From Fusobacteriaceae bacterium (GTDB lineage: Bacteria; Fusobacteriota; Fusobacteriia; Fusobacteriales; Fusobacteriaceae), in the NCBI GenBank assembly GCA_016938425.1, contig JAFGUR010000099.1, positions 1 through 21,473 of the forward strand: 21,473 nt of DNA, written 5' to 3'. This document shows positions 8,448 through 16,883 of this stretch, piece by piece (the first letter of the stretch is position 1; every line of letters begins with the position of its first letter). The notes below the pieces were generated by a model that saw only the letters and a program-made list of their open reading frames with translations, did no database searches and was not told where the DNA came from. The translations under genes were made by a program, and so were the position numbers.

Positions 8448-8522
8448 TATCTTAGAAATTAACCCATACAATAAAGAAACAAATTTAAATAAGGAAAAAT
8501 CTATGGAGTAATCTCTAAGATA
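8448..8522 (+). other. Long-range RNA stem in the binding protein/permease gap
   Basis: TATCTTAGA (8448-8456) is the exact reverse complement of TCTAAGATA (8514-8522). After one mismatch, ATTA (8458-8461) pairs with TAAT (8509-8512). A further 6-bp hairpin lies at 8547-8565 (TATAGA/TCTATA). The gap 8367-8634 holds no credible gene and is thus a structured leader for the permease genes. Confidence 0.45.
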
Positions 8523-8634
8523 AAAAATATTCAAATGAGGATGAGTTATAGACTGGAGTTCTATATTTATTATTTGATTAACAAATATTTTATATACCAA
8601 AATAAATTTATTAAAAGGATATGAGGAGGATAAT

Positions 8635-9510
8635 ATGAAAAAATTCTTTTCTAAAAATACAGGTTTATTGTTTATTATGCCTTGGTTTTTAGGTTTAGTA
8701 GTTTTTAGATTAGTTCCATTTATGTTGTCATTGGGACTTAGTTTTACAAATTATAAGTTAATTAATACCCCAAGTTTTATAGGGTTAGAAAATTATAAAA
8801 CAATGATTGCAGATGAGTATTTTAGAACAAGTTTCATAAATACTTTTAAATATGTATTTTTAACAGTACCGTTTAAATTAAGTTTTGCTCTTTTTATTGC
8901 ATATATATTGAATTTTAAATTAAAAGGGGTTAACTTCTTTAGAACAGCTTATTATATTCCTTCAATACTAGGAGGAAGTGTTGCAATTGCTATATTATGG
9001 AGATTTATATTTAGCCAAGATGGATTAGTAAATATGATTACAGGGATTTTTGGAATACCAGCAGTAAACTGGTTAGGAGACCCTAAAACAGCTTTATTTA
9101 CAGTTAGTTTATTGAGAGTTTGGCAATTTGGATCAGCAATGATTATATTCTTAGCAGCTTTAAGAAATGTTCCTACAGAACTTTATGAAGCAGCAGAAAT
9201 TGATGGAGCATCTAAAATAGCAGTATTTTTCAAGATAACTTTACCAATACTAACTCCAGTTATATTTTTTAACTTTGTAATGCAATTAGTAGAAGCTTTC
9301 CAAGAGTTTAAAGGACCTTATTTAATAACTCAAGGAGGACCAAGAAATTCAACAATGTTATTACCTCTTTTAATATATAATAATGCTTTTGCTTATTTTA
9401 AAATGGGTTACGCAAGTGCTATAGCATGGACATTATTTATAGTAATAATGATATTTACAGTATTTACATTTAAGAGTCAAAAACATTGGGTACATTACAA
9501 TGATGAATAA
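8635..9510 (+). CDS. ABC sugar permease (TogM-like)
   Basis: 291 aa inner-membrane permease of the carbohydrate uptake (CUT1) type, MalF/UgpA family, with about six transmembrane segments. The EAA loop that contacts the ATPase is at residues 185-195 (EAAEIDGAS), followed by PILTPVIFF. GAGGAGG precedes the ATG. The stretches FRTAYYIPSILGG and TQGGPRNSTMLLPLLIY are typical of this permease type. It pairs with the next gene and the TogB-like lipoprotein as an oligogalacturonide importer. No ATPase gene follows, so a shared MsmK/TogA-type ATPase encoded elsewhere is required. Confidence 0.92.
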   Translation: MKKFFSKNTGLLFIMPWFLGLVVFRLVPFMLSLGLSFTNYKLINTPSFIGLENYKTMIADEYFRTSFINTFKYVFLTVPFKLSFALFIAYILNFKLKGVNFFRTAYYIPSILGGSVAIAILWRFIFSQDGLVNMITGIFGIPAVNWLGDPKTALFTVSLLRVWQFGSAMIIFLAALRNVPTELYEAAEIDGASKIAVFFKITLPILTPVIFFNFVMQLVEAFQEFKGPYLITQGGPRNSTMLLPLLIYNNAFAYFKMGYASAIAWTLFIVIMIFTVFTFKSQKHWVHYNDE

Positions 9511-9534
9511 AAAATTGGAGAGGAGTCTATAAAA

Positions 9535-10383
9535 ATGGTTAAAACAGTTAAGAAAAATATGAATTTAATTATAAGATATACAATTTTATTACTTGTTGGT
9601 GTAGTAATGCTATATCCGTTATTATGGTTGTTTGGAGCTTCGTTTAAAAGTAACAATGAAATATTTACATCAATAAATTTTATACCTAAAAGATTAGATT
9701 TTACATCTTATGTTAATGGATGGGAAACAGGTACAGAATATACTTTTGCAAGATATTTTATGAATACATTTCTTATAATTATTCCTAAGGTATTAGGAAC
9801 AATTGTTTCATGTGTAATTACTGCATATGGATTTGCAAGGTTTAAATTCTTTGGGAAAAAAGCATTATTTGCAGTTTTAATATCAACTTTATTATTACCG
9901 AGTGTTGTAATTTATATTCCACAATTTTTAATTTTTAGATATTTTGGATGGCTAGACACTTATTTGCCTTTAATAGTTCCTTCTATGTTAGCTTTTGATA
10001 CGTTCTTTGTATTTATGCTAATTCAATTTATAAGAGGGATACCAAAAGAGCTTGAAGAAGCAGCTAAAATTGATGGATGTAATCCAATACAAACTTTATG
10101 GTATGTAATTGTACCAGTTTTAAAACCAGCAATAATTTCAGTAGCTTTACTACAATTTATGTGGTCAATGAATGATTTCTTAGGACCATTATTATATATT
10201 TCGAGTGTTGAGAAATATCCAGTAGTTTTGGCTCTAAGAATGGCTATGGATGCATCAGCAGAAACAAAATGGAATGAAATGATAGCAATGTCAATAGTTA
10301 CAATACTTCCTTCATTAGTTCTTTTCTTTGCAGCACAAAAACATTTTGTTGAAGGAGTAACATCTGGAAGTGTAAAAGGATAA
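9535..10383 (+). CDS. ABC sugar permease (TogN-like)
   Basis: 282 aa, MalG/UgpE family partner permease. Its EAA loop is at residues 174-184 (EEAAKIDGCNP), followed by VIVPVLKPAI. The N-terminal YPLLWLFGASFKSNNEIF and the segment MNDFLGPLLYI are usual for this family. It starts 24 bases after the preceding permease and ends 14 bases before the GH28 gene, supporting co-transcription. The heterodimer would form the channel; sugar specificity (oligogalacturonide) is inferred from the operon. Confidence 0.92.
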   Translation: MVKTVKKNMNLIIRYTILLLVGVVMLYPLLWLFGASFKSNNEIFTSINFIPKRLDFTSYVNGWETGTEYTFARYFMNTFLIIIPKVLGTIVSCVITAYGFARFKFFGKKALFAVLISTLLLPSVVIYIPQFLIFRYFGWLDTYLPLIVPSMLAFDTFFVFMLIQFIRGIPKELEEAAKIDGCNPIQTLWYVIVPVLKPAIISVALLQFMWSMNDFLGPLLYISSVEKYPVVLALRMAMDASAETKWNEMIAMSIVTILPSLVLFFAAQKHFVEGVTSGSVKG

Positions 10384-10397
10384 TTAGGGAGATACTT

Positions 10398-11960
10398 ATG
10401 GAACTAAAAATTTTAAATGTTAGTAAAAGAAGAGTAGCTTTTGAACTAATAAATAATTCTGCATATTATTCTCCAGAAAAATATAAGCTATTTTTAAATG
10501 AGGAGTATGTAAAAGACATAGAAAATAATGTATTTTCATTAAATCAATTAAGACCAGATAAAAAATATGAGTTACAATTGAAAGACAGCTTAGGAGAAAA
10601 ATTAATTTCAAAAATTAATTTTGAGACAGAAGTAGAATATGTAAAACTAAATGTAAAAAAATTTGGTGCTAAAGGAAATGGAGAGAGTGATGATACTCTT
10701 TCCATTCAAACAGCAATAATGAGTTGTCCTAAAAATAGTACAGTATATATTCCAGAAGGGGTGTATAGTGTTAAAAGTATTCTCTTAAAGGATAATATAA
10801 CTATTGAGTTAGATAAAAATGCAATTATAAAAGGAACGAAAATAAGAGAAAGTTTGTCTATTTTACCAGGGTTTATAGAAACTACTGATGAAAAAGATGA
10901 ATATTATTTAGGTTCTTGGGAAGGCAATCCCCTTGATTCATATACATCGATAATTACTGGAATAAATGTACAAAATGTAAAATTTGTTGGTGAAGGAACT
11001 ATAGATGGAAATGCAGGTAAAGAAGATTGGTGGTTTGACGCCAAGAAAAAAAGAGGGGCTTGGAGGCCAAGAACAATTTCGTTAATAAATTGTGAAAATA
11101 TTGTTTTTGAAGGTATAAAAATTACTAATTCACCTTGTTGGACAGTACATCCATTTTATTCAAAACAATTAAAATTTATAAATATGGAAATATATAATCC
11201 TGATGACTCACCTAATACAGATGGAATTGATCCAGAGTCTTGTGAGAATATAGAAATAGTGGGAACAAAAATATCAGTAGGTGACGATTGTATAGCCATA
11301 AAATCAAGTAAAATATACTTAGGCAAAAAATTAAAAAAACCTACAACAAACATGTCTGTTAGAAATTGTTATATGGAAAGGGGACATGGAGCTGTAGTAA
11401 TAGGTAGTGAAATTGCTGGTGGAGTAAATAATATTAAAATTGAAAAATGTATTTTTTTTAATACAGATAAAGGGCTTCGTATAAAAACAAGAAGAGGTCG
11501 GGGAAAAGACTCAATTTTATCAGAAATATCTTGTGAAAATATAGAGATGAATGAAGTTAAGGCTCCATTTGTAATTAATTCTTTTTATTTCTGTGATCCT
11601 GATGGTAAAAGTAATTATGTAGGTTCTAAAGAATTCATACCTGTAGACGAAAGGACACCTTCAATTGGAAATGTTTACTTTAAAAATATAAAATGTGAAA
11701 ATGCACATATAAGTGCTGCATTTATTTGTGGACTTCCAGAAAAGAAAATAGAGAATTTATTAGTTGAAAATGTTTATATTTCTTTTTCAGAAGAAACTCT
11801 AGCTGATTATCCAGCAATGATGTTAAATTGTGAAAAAGTTAAGAAACAAGGGTTTTATGTAGAAAATGTTGAAAAATTGACAATAAAAAATTTAACTATT
11901 AAAGATTTTATTGGAGAAAAAATTATTAAAAACAATATAGAAGAAGCAAATATTGATTAG
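10398..11960 (+). CDS. Cytoplasmic GH28 polygalacturonase, probably exo-acting
   Basis: 520 aa glycoside hydrolase that hydrolyses alpha-1,4 galacturonosyl bonds. Residues about 1-75 look like a fibronectin-III-like beta domain, as in the exo-poly-galacturonosidase (PehX) branch. The right-handed beta-helix follows with all GH28 landmarks: NTDG with D275, GDDC with D296 and D297, GHG with H330, and RIK with R361 and K363. No signal peptide is present, so it probably trims imported oligomers to monomers or dimers. Last gene of the operon; an intrinsic terminator follows within a few bases. Exo-action is inferred from the N-terminal domain and location and could be wrong. Confidence 0.92.
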   Translation: MELKILNVSKRRVAFELINNSAYYSPEKYKLFLNEEYVKDIENNVFSLNQLRPDKKYELQLKDSLGEKLISKINFETEVEYVKLNVKKFGAKGNGESDDTLSIQTAIMSCPKNSTVYIPEGVYSVKSILLKDNITIELDKNAIIKGTKIRESLSILPGFIETTDEKDEYYLGSWEGNPLDSYTSIITGINVQNVKFVGEGTIDGNAGKEDWWFDAKKKRGAWRPRTISLINCENIVFEGIKITNSPCWTVHPFYSKQLKFINMEIYNPDDSPNTDGIDPESCENIEIVGTKISVGDDCIAIKSSKIYLGKKLKKPTTNMSVRNCYMERGHGAVVIGSEIAGGVNNIKIEKCIFFNTDKGLRIKTRRGRGKDSILSEISCENIEMNEVKAPFVINSFYFCDPDGKSNYVGSKEFIPVDERTPSIGNVYFKNIKCENAHISAAFICGLPEKKIENLLVENVYISFSEETLADYPAMMLNCEKVKKQGFYVENVEKLTIKNLTIKDFIGEKIIKNNIEEANID

Positions 11961-11964
11961 TATT

Positions 11965-11990
11965 GGCTCGTATTTATACGGGCTTCTTTT
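11965..11990 (+). terminator. Intrinsic terminator of the pectin operon
   Basis: GCTCGTA (11966-11972) pairs with TACGGGC (11977-11983) around a TTTA loop, followed by TTCTTTT. It ends the methylesterase-to-GH28 transcript. Confidence 0.8.
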
Positions 11991-11996
11991 CGTATT

Positions 11997-12025
11997 TTGA
12001 TAAAATTATATGAAATTTATATATA
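11997..12025 (+). promoter_or_regulatory. Candidate promoter of the chemoreceptor operon
   Basis: TTGATA (11997-12002), 17 bases, TATATA (12020-12025), just after the preceding terminator. The region is very AT-rich, so chance matches are likely. Two inverted repeats lie between it and the gene: TTAAGGAAA/TTTCTTTAA (12052-12073) and AGTTTG/CAAACT (12087-12105). Either may be an operator or a leader hairpin. Confidence 0.35.
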
Positions 12026-12134
12026 TTTATAAAAATATAAAATTATTATTTTTAAGGAAATAGATTTCTTTAATATGTTTTTAAAAAGTTTGAGGTTGGC
12101 AAACTAAAAATAAACTATGAAAAGGGGTAAAATT

Positions 12135-13958
12135 ATGATTAAAAGATTTAAATCTAAAAAGTATAGTTTAAAAAAAATTAATATTAAAAAGATTTTTTCA
12201 AAGAAAGAGAAAGGAACTAAAGAGAAAGTAAAATTTTCTATAAGAAAAAAATTACTTTTAATATTTTTGATTCCAATTTTATCTTTGCTATTAATATCTT
12301 TTATATCTGTTAATAACATGGGAAAATTACATTTTAATACCAGAAATTCAGTAGAGAAGCTTATTGCTGACACGGAAAAAGTTCAAAATTTAAAGAATTT
12401 GATAATTTTATATAGACAAAGAGAGTTTGAACATGTAGTTCTGAAAGGCAAGAGTGAAAAAGATTCTACAAGAGATTTTAAAATAAAACCTTTAAAAGAA
12501 TCAATTGAGTTAATAATTGCAGAATTAAATGCAACAAATTCTGAAGAGTTAGGAAAAGTTAATGAATATTGGAAAAAATATTCAAGTTCAAGTGATGAGA
12601 TAATTAAGCTCAGTGGGAATGGCGAGGTAGAGGAAGCAACTAATAAATTAAAAATTCTTTCTGGAAATGACTATAATAAATTAGTGGAAATAATAGAAAA
12701 ATTTATAAATTATCAAAATGAAGAAAGAGCTAGAATTTTTTTAGAAAATGACAATTATTATAAAAATTCAATTTTACAATTGGTTATAATTAATGTAGTT
12801 ATTATATTTGTTTCATTTGTTTTAACACTAATTCTTTCAAATGGAATAGTTGTTCCAATAAAATTATTAAAGAGAGAAATGGAAGAATTGGCAGAAAGAG
12901 GTGGAGATTTAACAAAAAACATAAGTATTAAATCTAAAGATGAAATTGAAGACATGGGAGCTGAATTTAATCATTTTCTACATACCTTAAGAAATATAAT
13001 AGATAGAGTTAAAAAGATTTCTTATGAAGTTAAAAATGAAAATGAAAGATTCTCAGATTCTTTAAACTTTATAGTCAAAGGAAATGAAAAAAATTATGAT
13101 TTAGAAGAAAATGAAGGAGTTTTGCAGTTACAAAATTATATCTCAGTAGTTTTAGATAATGTTCATAATCAAACAGCTAGTATTGAGCAAGTAGTAGCTT
13201 CTATTGAGGAAATTTCAGCAGGTACAGAGAATATGAGTGAGTCATCTAAAAAAACAGTAGAAGACTCCAAAAAAATAGTAAAAGAAATAAATGACAGTAA
13301 AAATTTTATAAAAAATTTATTGAAAGGAATGGATCTTATAAATATTAGTGTAGAAGATGCTAATAAGAAAATTGATGAACTTATTAGCTTATCTAAAGAT
13401 ATTGGAAAAATCCTTTACTCAATAACTGGAATATCAGAACAAACAAATTTACTTGCTCTGAATGCAGCAATTGAAGCAGCAAGAGCAGGAGAAGCAGGAA
13501 GAGGATTTGCAGTAGTTGCAGGAGAAATTAGAAAACTTGCAGAACAAACTAATGAAGAAACAGGAAGAATAGATAGTATTGTTAGAAACATGAATCAGAG
13601 AGTTTCTTTAGTAAAAACTGCTAATGAAGAAGTTTTTAAAAATGTTAAGGATGGTTTTGAATTAAATAAAATAATTGACAGAAAATTGGAAGAAATTTTA
13701 AGAAAAACAGAGATAAATAGTAGCAGTGTGGGAGAAATGTCTATAAGTATTGAAGAGCAAAAAATTGCTACTTCAGAAATTACAGAAGCACTTAATTTGG
13801 TAAGTACTCATATCATTGAAATTCAAGATAAAGAAGAAAGAAATTTTAGAATTTCTGATTCTATTTCTAAAATTTTAATGAGTAAATTAAGTGAAATTAA
13901 TGAGATTACTAAAAAAATGGATGAACTTAATGAAGAAATAGAGAAATTTACAACTTAG
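12135..13958 (+). CDS. Methyl-accepting chemotaxis protein
   Basis: 607 aa chemoreceptor. I choose the ATG at 12135 because AAGGGG lies seven bases before it; an in-frame ATG at 12117 has no ribosome-binding site. Order: an unusually long lysine-rich cytoplasmic tail (1-39), TM1 (40-59), an extracytoplasmic alpha-helical region of about 150 residues resembling a four-helix-bundle ligand domain, TM2 (about 213-235), HAMP (about 236-290), then the MCP signalling coiled coil. The conserved hairpin tip starts at E435 (EQTNLLALNAAIEAARAGE). There is no C-terminal CheR-binding pentapeptide. It heads an operon with the isomerase, MFS and deacetylase genes, so it may sense pectin-derived sugars; the ligand is unknown. 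No che or flagellar gene is nearby. Confidence 0.93.
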   Translation: MIKRFKSKKYSLKKINIKKIFSKKEKGTKEKVKFSIRKKLLLIFLIPILSLLLISFISVNNMGKLHFNTRNSVEKLIADTEKVQNLKNLIILYRQREFEHVVLKGKSEKDSTRDFKIKPLKESIELIIAELNATNSEELGKVNEYWKKYSSSSDEIIKLSGNGEVEEATNKLKILSGNDYNKLVEIIEKFINYQNEERARIFLENDNYYKNSILQLVIINVVIIFVSFVLTLILSNGIVVPIKLLKREMEELAERGGDLTKNISIKSKDEIEDMGAEFNHFLHTLRNIIDRVKKISYEVKNENERFSDSLNFIVKGNEKNYDLEENEGVLQLQNYISVVLDNVHNQTASIEQVVASIEEISAGTENMSESSKKTVEDSKKIVKEINDSKNFIKNLLKGMDLINISVEDANKKIDELISLSKDIGKILYSITGISEQTNLLALNAAIEAARAGEAGRGFAVVAGEIRKLAEQTNEETGRIDSIVRNMNQRVSLVKTANEEVFKNVKDGFELNKIIDRKLEEILRKTEINSSSVGEMSISIEEQKIATSEITEALNLVSTHIIEIQDKEERNFRISDSISKILMSKLSEINEITKKMDELNEEIEKFTT

Positions 13959-13974
13959 AAAAAAAGGAGTGTTT

Positions 13975-14811
13975 ATGTTAAATATAGGAGTGAGAACTCA
14001 TGATTTTGCAAAGGGTTCAATAGAAGAAATTGCTAATATAATTTCAGAAAAAGGATTTAGCTCTATTCAATTGGCACTTAAAAAATCAATAGAGGGTTTT
14101 GAAGGGAAAAAAGGAGAAATTACAGCAGGATTTGCAAATAATATAAGAAAAAAATTGGATAGAAAAGATATTAGAATTGCAGTTTTAGGTTGTTATATAA
14201 ATATGGGACATAAAGGATTAGAGATGAATAAATTATCTGATTATTTTAAAGAACATATTAAATATGCTAGAGATTTTGGTTGTACTATCATTGGAACAGA
14301 AACAGGTTCATTAAATGGAGATTATTCTTTTAATGAGGGAAACCATAGTGAAGAAGCTTTAGAGCATTTTATAGAAAATTTAAAACCATTGGTAGAAGAA
14401 GCAGAAAAATTTGGAGTAATAGTTGGTATAGAGGCTGTAACAAAGCATATTGTAAACACTCCTGAAAGAATGAAGTATGTTTTAGATAAAATAAATTCTA
14501 ATAATTTACAAGTTATATTTGACCCAGTAAATTTATTGGATGAAAATAATTATGAAAATCAAGAGAAAATAGTTGATAAATCCTTTGAACTTTTTGGGGA
14601 TAAAATTGCAATTATTCATTCAAAAGATTTTGTTATAGAAAATGGAAAGATAAAAACAGTTTATACAGGAAAAGGTTTATTTAATTATAAACATTTAATA
14701 AAAAAATTAAAAATTGAAAAACCGAATATTGATATACTTTTAGAAAATGCAATTCCAGAAAAATCATCAGAAATAGTTGGATTTTTAAATGGTTTGTATA
14801 AGGAAGTTTAA
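13975..14811 (+). CDS. TIM-barrel sugar isomerase/epimerase, unknown substrate
   Basis: 278 aa, xylose-isomerase-like TIM barrel (AP endonuclease family 2 fold). The ATG at 13975 is favoured by AAGGAG ending five bases upstream; an in-frame GTG at 13969 overlaps that site. The expected metal-binding set is present: E153 (GIEAVT), D183 (FDPVN), H215 (IIHSKD) and E257 (LLENA), as in ketose 3-epimerases of the fold. No signal peptide. Sixteen bases after the chemoreceptor stop and followed closely by the MFS gene, so probably co-transcribed. In a pectin locus without kduI it could act on a uronate or keto-uronate monosaccharide, but the sequence does not show which. Confidence 0.8.
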   Translation: MLNIGVRTHDFAKGSIEEIANIISEKGFSSIQLALKKSIEGFEGKKGEITAGFANNIRKKLDRKDIRIAVLGCYINMGHKGLEMNKLSDYFKEHIKYARDFGCTIIGTETGSLNGDYSFNEGNHSEEALEHFIENLKPLVEEAEKFGVIVGIEAVTKHIVNTPERMKYVLDKINSNNLQVIFDPVNLLDENNYENQEKIVDKSFELFGDKIAIIHSKDFVIENGKIKTVYTGKGLFNYKHLIKKLKIEKPNIDILLENAIPEKSSEIVGFLNGLYKEV

Positions 14812-14835
14812 ATTATTTGAGTAAAAGGAAGAAAT

Positions 14836-15993
14836 ATGTTTAAAAATAAAACTTTCAATACATTAGCACTTTATTATTCATCAATATTTATGGCTGGTTC
14901 AATTGTAACAGCTTATATAAGTATATATTTTTCTGAAATTAATTTTAGTTATTCTCAAATAGGATTATTAAATTCAATGGGTGCTTTTATAAGTATTGTT
15001 TCTCAGCCTATTTGGGGAAGCCTAAGTGATAAATCAGAAAACAAAAATAATATCTTGAAAATTATATTAATAGGAGCAGTTTTAACTGTATTTATAACGC
15101 CTTTAGCTAAAGAAAATTTTATTTTGGCTATGATAGGAGTTATAGCATTTAATTTTTTTCATAAGGCAATGAGTCCAATTAATGATACAATTGTAATGGA
15201 TTTATCAAGGAAATATAACTTTAAGTTTTCGACTATAAGACTTATAGGATCTTTAGGATATGCAATAATGACAGCTATAGGTGGAAAGATAGTAGCTGTA
15301 AAAAGTGTATATATGTTTTATATTTGTTTTTTCTTTATGTTTTTATCATTTTTAATTTCATTTAAAATTCCGACGGTAAAAGGACATAAAAAATCAAAGG
15401 ATATGAAGAAATTTTCAGAATTATTTAAAGACAGAAAACTTGTAAAAATATACTTTTATGTATTTATACTTTCTTCTACCAATGCATTTTTCCAGTCATT
15501 TCATGGTGTTTATAGTAAAGAAATTGGAATTCCTTTAGAGCTTTTAGGAATTGGAATTATGTTGGGTTCCTTAAGCCAATTTCCAATTATGTTTATATTT
15601 GATAAGGCACATAAAAAATTTGGGATTATAAATTTAATGACTCTTTCAGGTTTAGTATATGGTTTTAGATGGATTTTCTATGGAACTTTATTATCATCAA
15701 AAAATATACTTTTAATATGGCTTATACATGGTTTTAACTATATGCTTTTATATTTATGTCTTGTAGATTATGTGCAGACTTTTGTTCCAAAAGAACTTCA
15801 TACAAGAGGGCAAGTTATGAATACCTTAACTTTATTTGGATATAGTTCTGTGATAGGAAGTTATTTAGGTGGACAAATGGCAAAAAAGATAGGAATGGGA
15901 AAGGTATTTATAATTTGTGGAATTATTTGCCTTATATCAGCTATAATTTTCAATGTTTTAGAAAATAAAAATTATAAAAAATATAGATTATAA
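14836..15993 (+). CDS. MFS transporter, sugar or uronate type
   Basis: 385 aa, about 12 transmembrane helices, resembling the MFS_1-like/HcaT-LacY-type group of proton symporters. The loop between helices 2 and 3 carries QPIWGSLSDKSENKN, a version of MFS motif A, and RLIGSLGYA is a common helix-5 stretch in this group. AAAAGGAAG precedes the ATG. Sitting between the isomerase and the deacetylase it may move monomeric galacturonate, a deoxy-keto-uronate or a short oligomer as an alternative route to the ABC importer. Substrate and direction are inferred from context only. Confidence 0.8.
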   Translation: MFKNKTFNTLALYYSSIFMAGSIVTAYISIYFSEINFSYSQIGLLNSMGAFISIVSQPIWGSLSDKSENKNNILKIILIGAVLTVFITPLAKENFILAMIGVIAFNFFHKAMSPINDTIVMDLSRKYNFKFSTIRLIGSLGYAIMTAIGGKIVAVKSVYMFYICFFFMFLSFLISFKIPTVKGHKKSKDMKKFSELFKDRKLVKIYFYVFILSSTNAFFQSFHGVYSKEIGIPLELLGIGIMLGSLSQFPIMFIFDKAHKKFGIINLMTLSGLVYGFRWIFYGTLLSSKNILLIWLIHGFNYMLLYLCLVDYVQTFVPKELHTRGQVMNTLTLFGYSSVIGSYLGGQMAKKIGMGKVFIICGIICLISAIIFNVLENKNYKKYRL

Positions 15994-16004
15994 AGAAGGT
16001 AGTT

Positions 16005-16799
16005 ATGAAAAGGATATATATTTGCTTCCCAGAAGGGAAAAATAAGGTTTTTACTTTAAGTTATGATGATGGGAAAAATGCAGATAAAAGATTAGTAGAA
16101 ATTTTTAATAAGCATAAGATAAAGGCTACATTTCATTTAAATTCAGGATTATTAGGAACAACAGATAGAGTTCAAGAAGATGAGGTAGAAGAACTTTATA
16201 AAGGACATGAAGTTGCAGTACATACATTTAATCATCCAACAATATCAAGAATTCCTAAAGAAGAGCTTGTGTTACAAATATTTGAGGATAGAAAAATATT
16301 AGAAAAAATTGTAGGATATCCAGTTAGAGGGATGTCATATCCAAATGGATCTTATACAGAAGAAATAGTTGAACTACTTCCACATTTGGGAATAGAATAT
16401 TCACGGGTTGTAGGTGGACATGAAACTTATAATATTCCTGAAAATTTTTTAAAGTGGCAAAGCACTTGTCATCATAATCAAAACGCATTAAAACATGTGA
16501 AAGAATTTTTGTCATTAAACAAAACCCAATATTTGTATATGTTTTATATTTGGGGACATAGCTATGAATTTGATAATGACAACAATTGGGATTTGATTGA
16601 AGAAATCTGTGAAAGAATGTCGTTTAAAGATGATATATGGTATGCAACAAATATTGAAATTGTAGATTATTTAAATGCAACTAAAAATTTGAAATTTAAT
16701 GTTGAAAGAACTCAAGTAATAAATATGTCAAATATTGATATTTGGCTGGACATTGATGGAATTAAAAAGAAAATTTCCTCAGGAATAAATGAGATTTAA
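16005..16799 (+). CDS. NodB-type polysaccharide deacetylase, CE4-like
   Basis: 264 aa. Removes acetyl groups from carbohydrate in this metal-dependent family. Motif 1 is SYDDG (D21 and metal ligand D22), motif 2 is HTFNHP (H73 and H77, metal ligands), and motif 3 is RGMSYPNGSY. There is no signal peptide or membrane anchor, so it should act in the cytoplasm, unlike peptidoglycan deacetylases. Twelve bases after the MFS gene. In this locus it may deacetylate imported acetylated oligogalacturonides, although CE4 enzymes usually act on N-acetyl groups, so the substrate is uncertain. Confidence 0.82.
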   Translation: MKRIYICFPEGKNKVFTLSYDDGKNADKRLVEIFNKHKIKATFHLNSGLLGTTDRVQEDEVEELYKGHEVAVHTFNHPTISRIPKEELVLQIFEDRKILEKIVGYPVRGMSYPNGSYTEEIVELLPHLGIEYSRVVGGHETYNIPENFLKWQSTCHHNQNALKHVKEFLSLNKTQYLYMFYIWGHSYEFDNDNNWDLIEEICERMSFKDDIWYATNIEIVDYLNATKNLKFNVERTQVINMSNIDIWLDIDGIKKKISSGINEI

Positions 16800-16817
16800 T
16801 ATTTTTTACTTTTAATG

Positions 16818-16846
16818 TTGGCTAATGATGAGTTTTATTATACAAT
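16818..16846 (+). promoter_or_regulatory. Candidate promoter of the HAD gene
   Basis: TTGGCT (16818-16823), 17 bases, TACAAT (16841-16846), about 38 bases before the HAD start. The -10 is good and the -35 weak. No terminator is visible between the deacetylase and this point, so read-through is also possible. Confidence 0.35.
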
Positions 16847-16883
16847 GGAAGGTGTAAAAATTTAATCTGAGGTGAAGGAAGAA

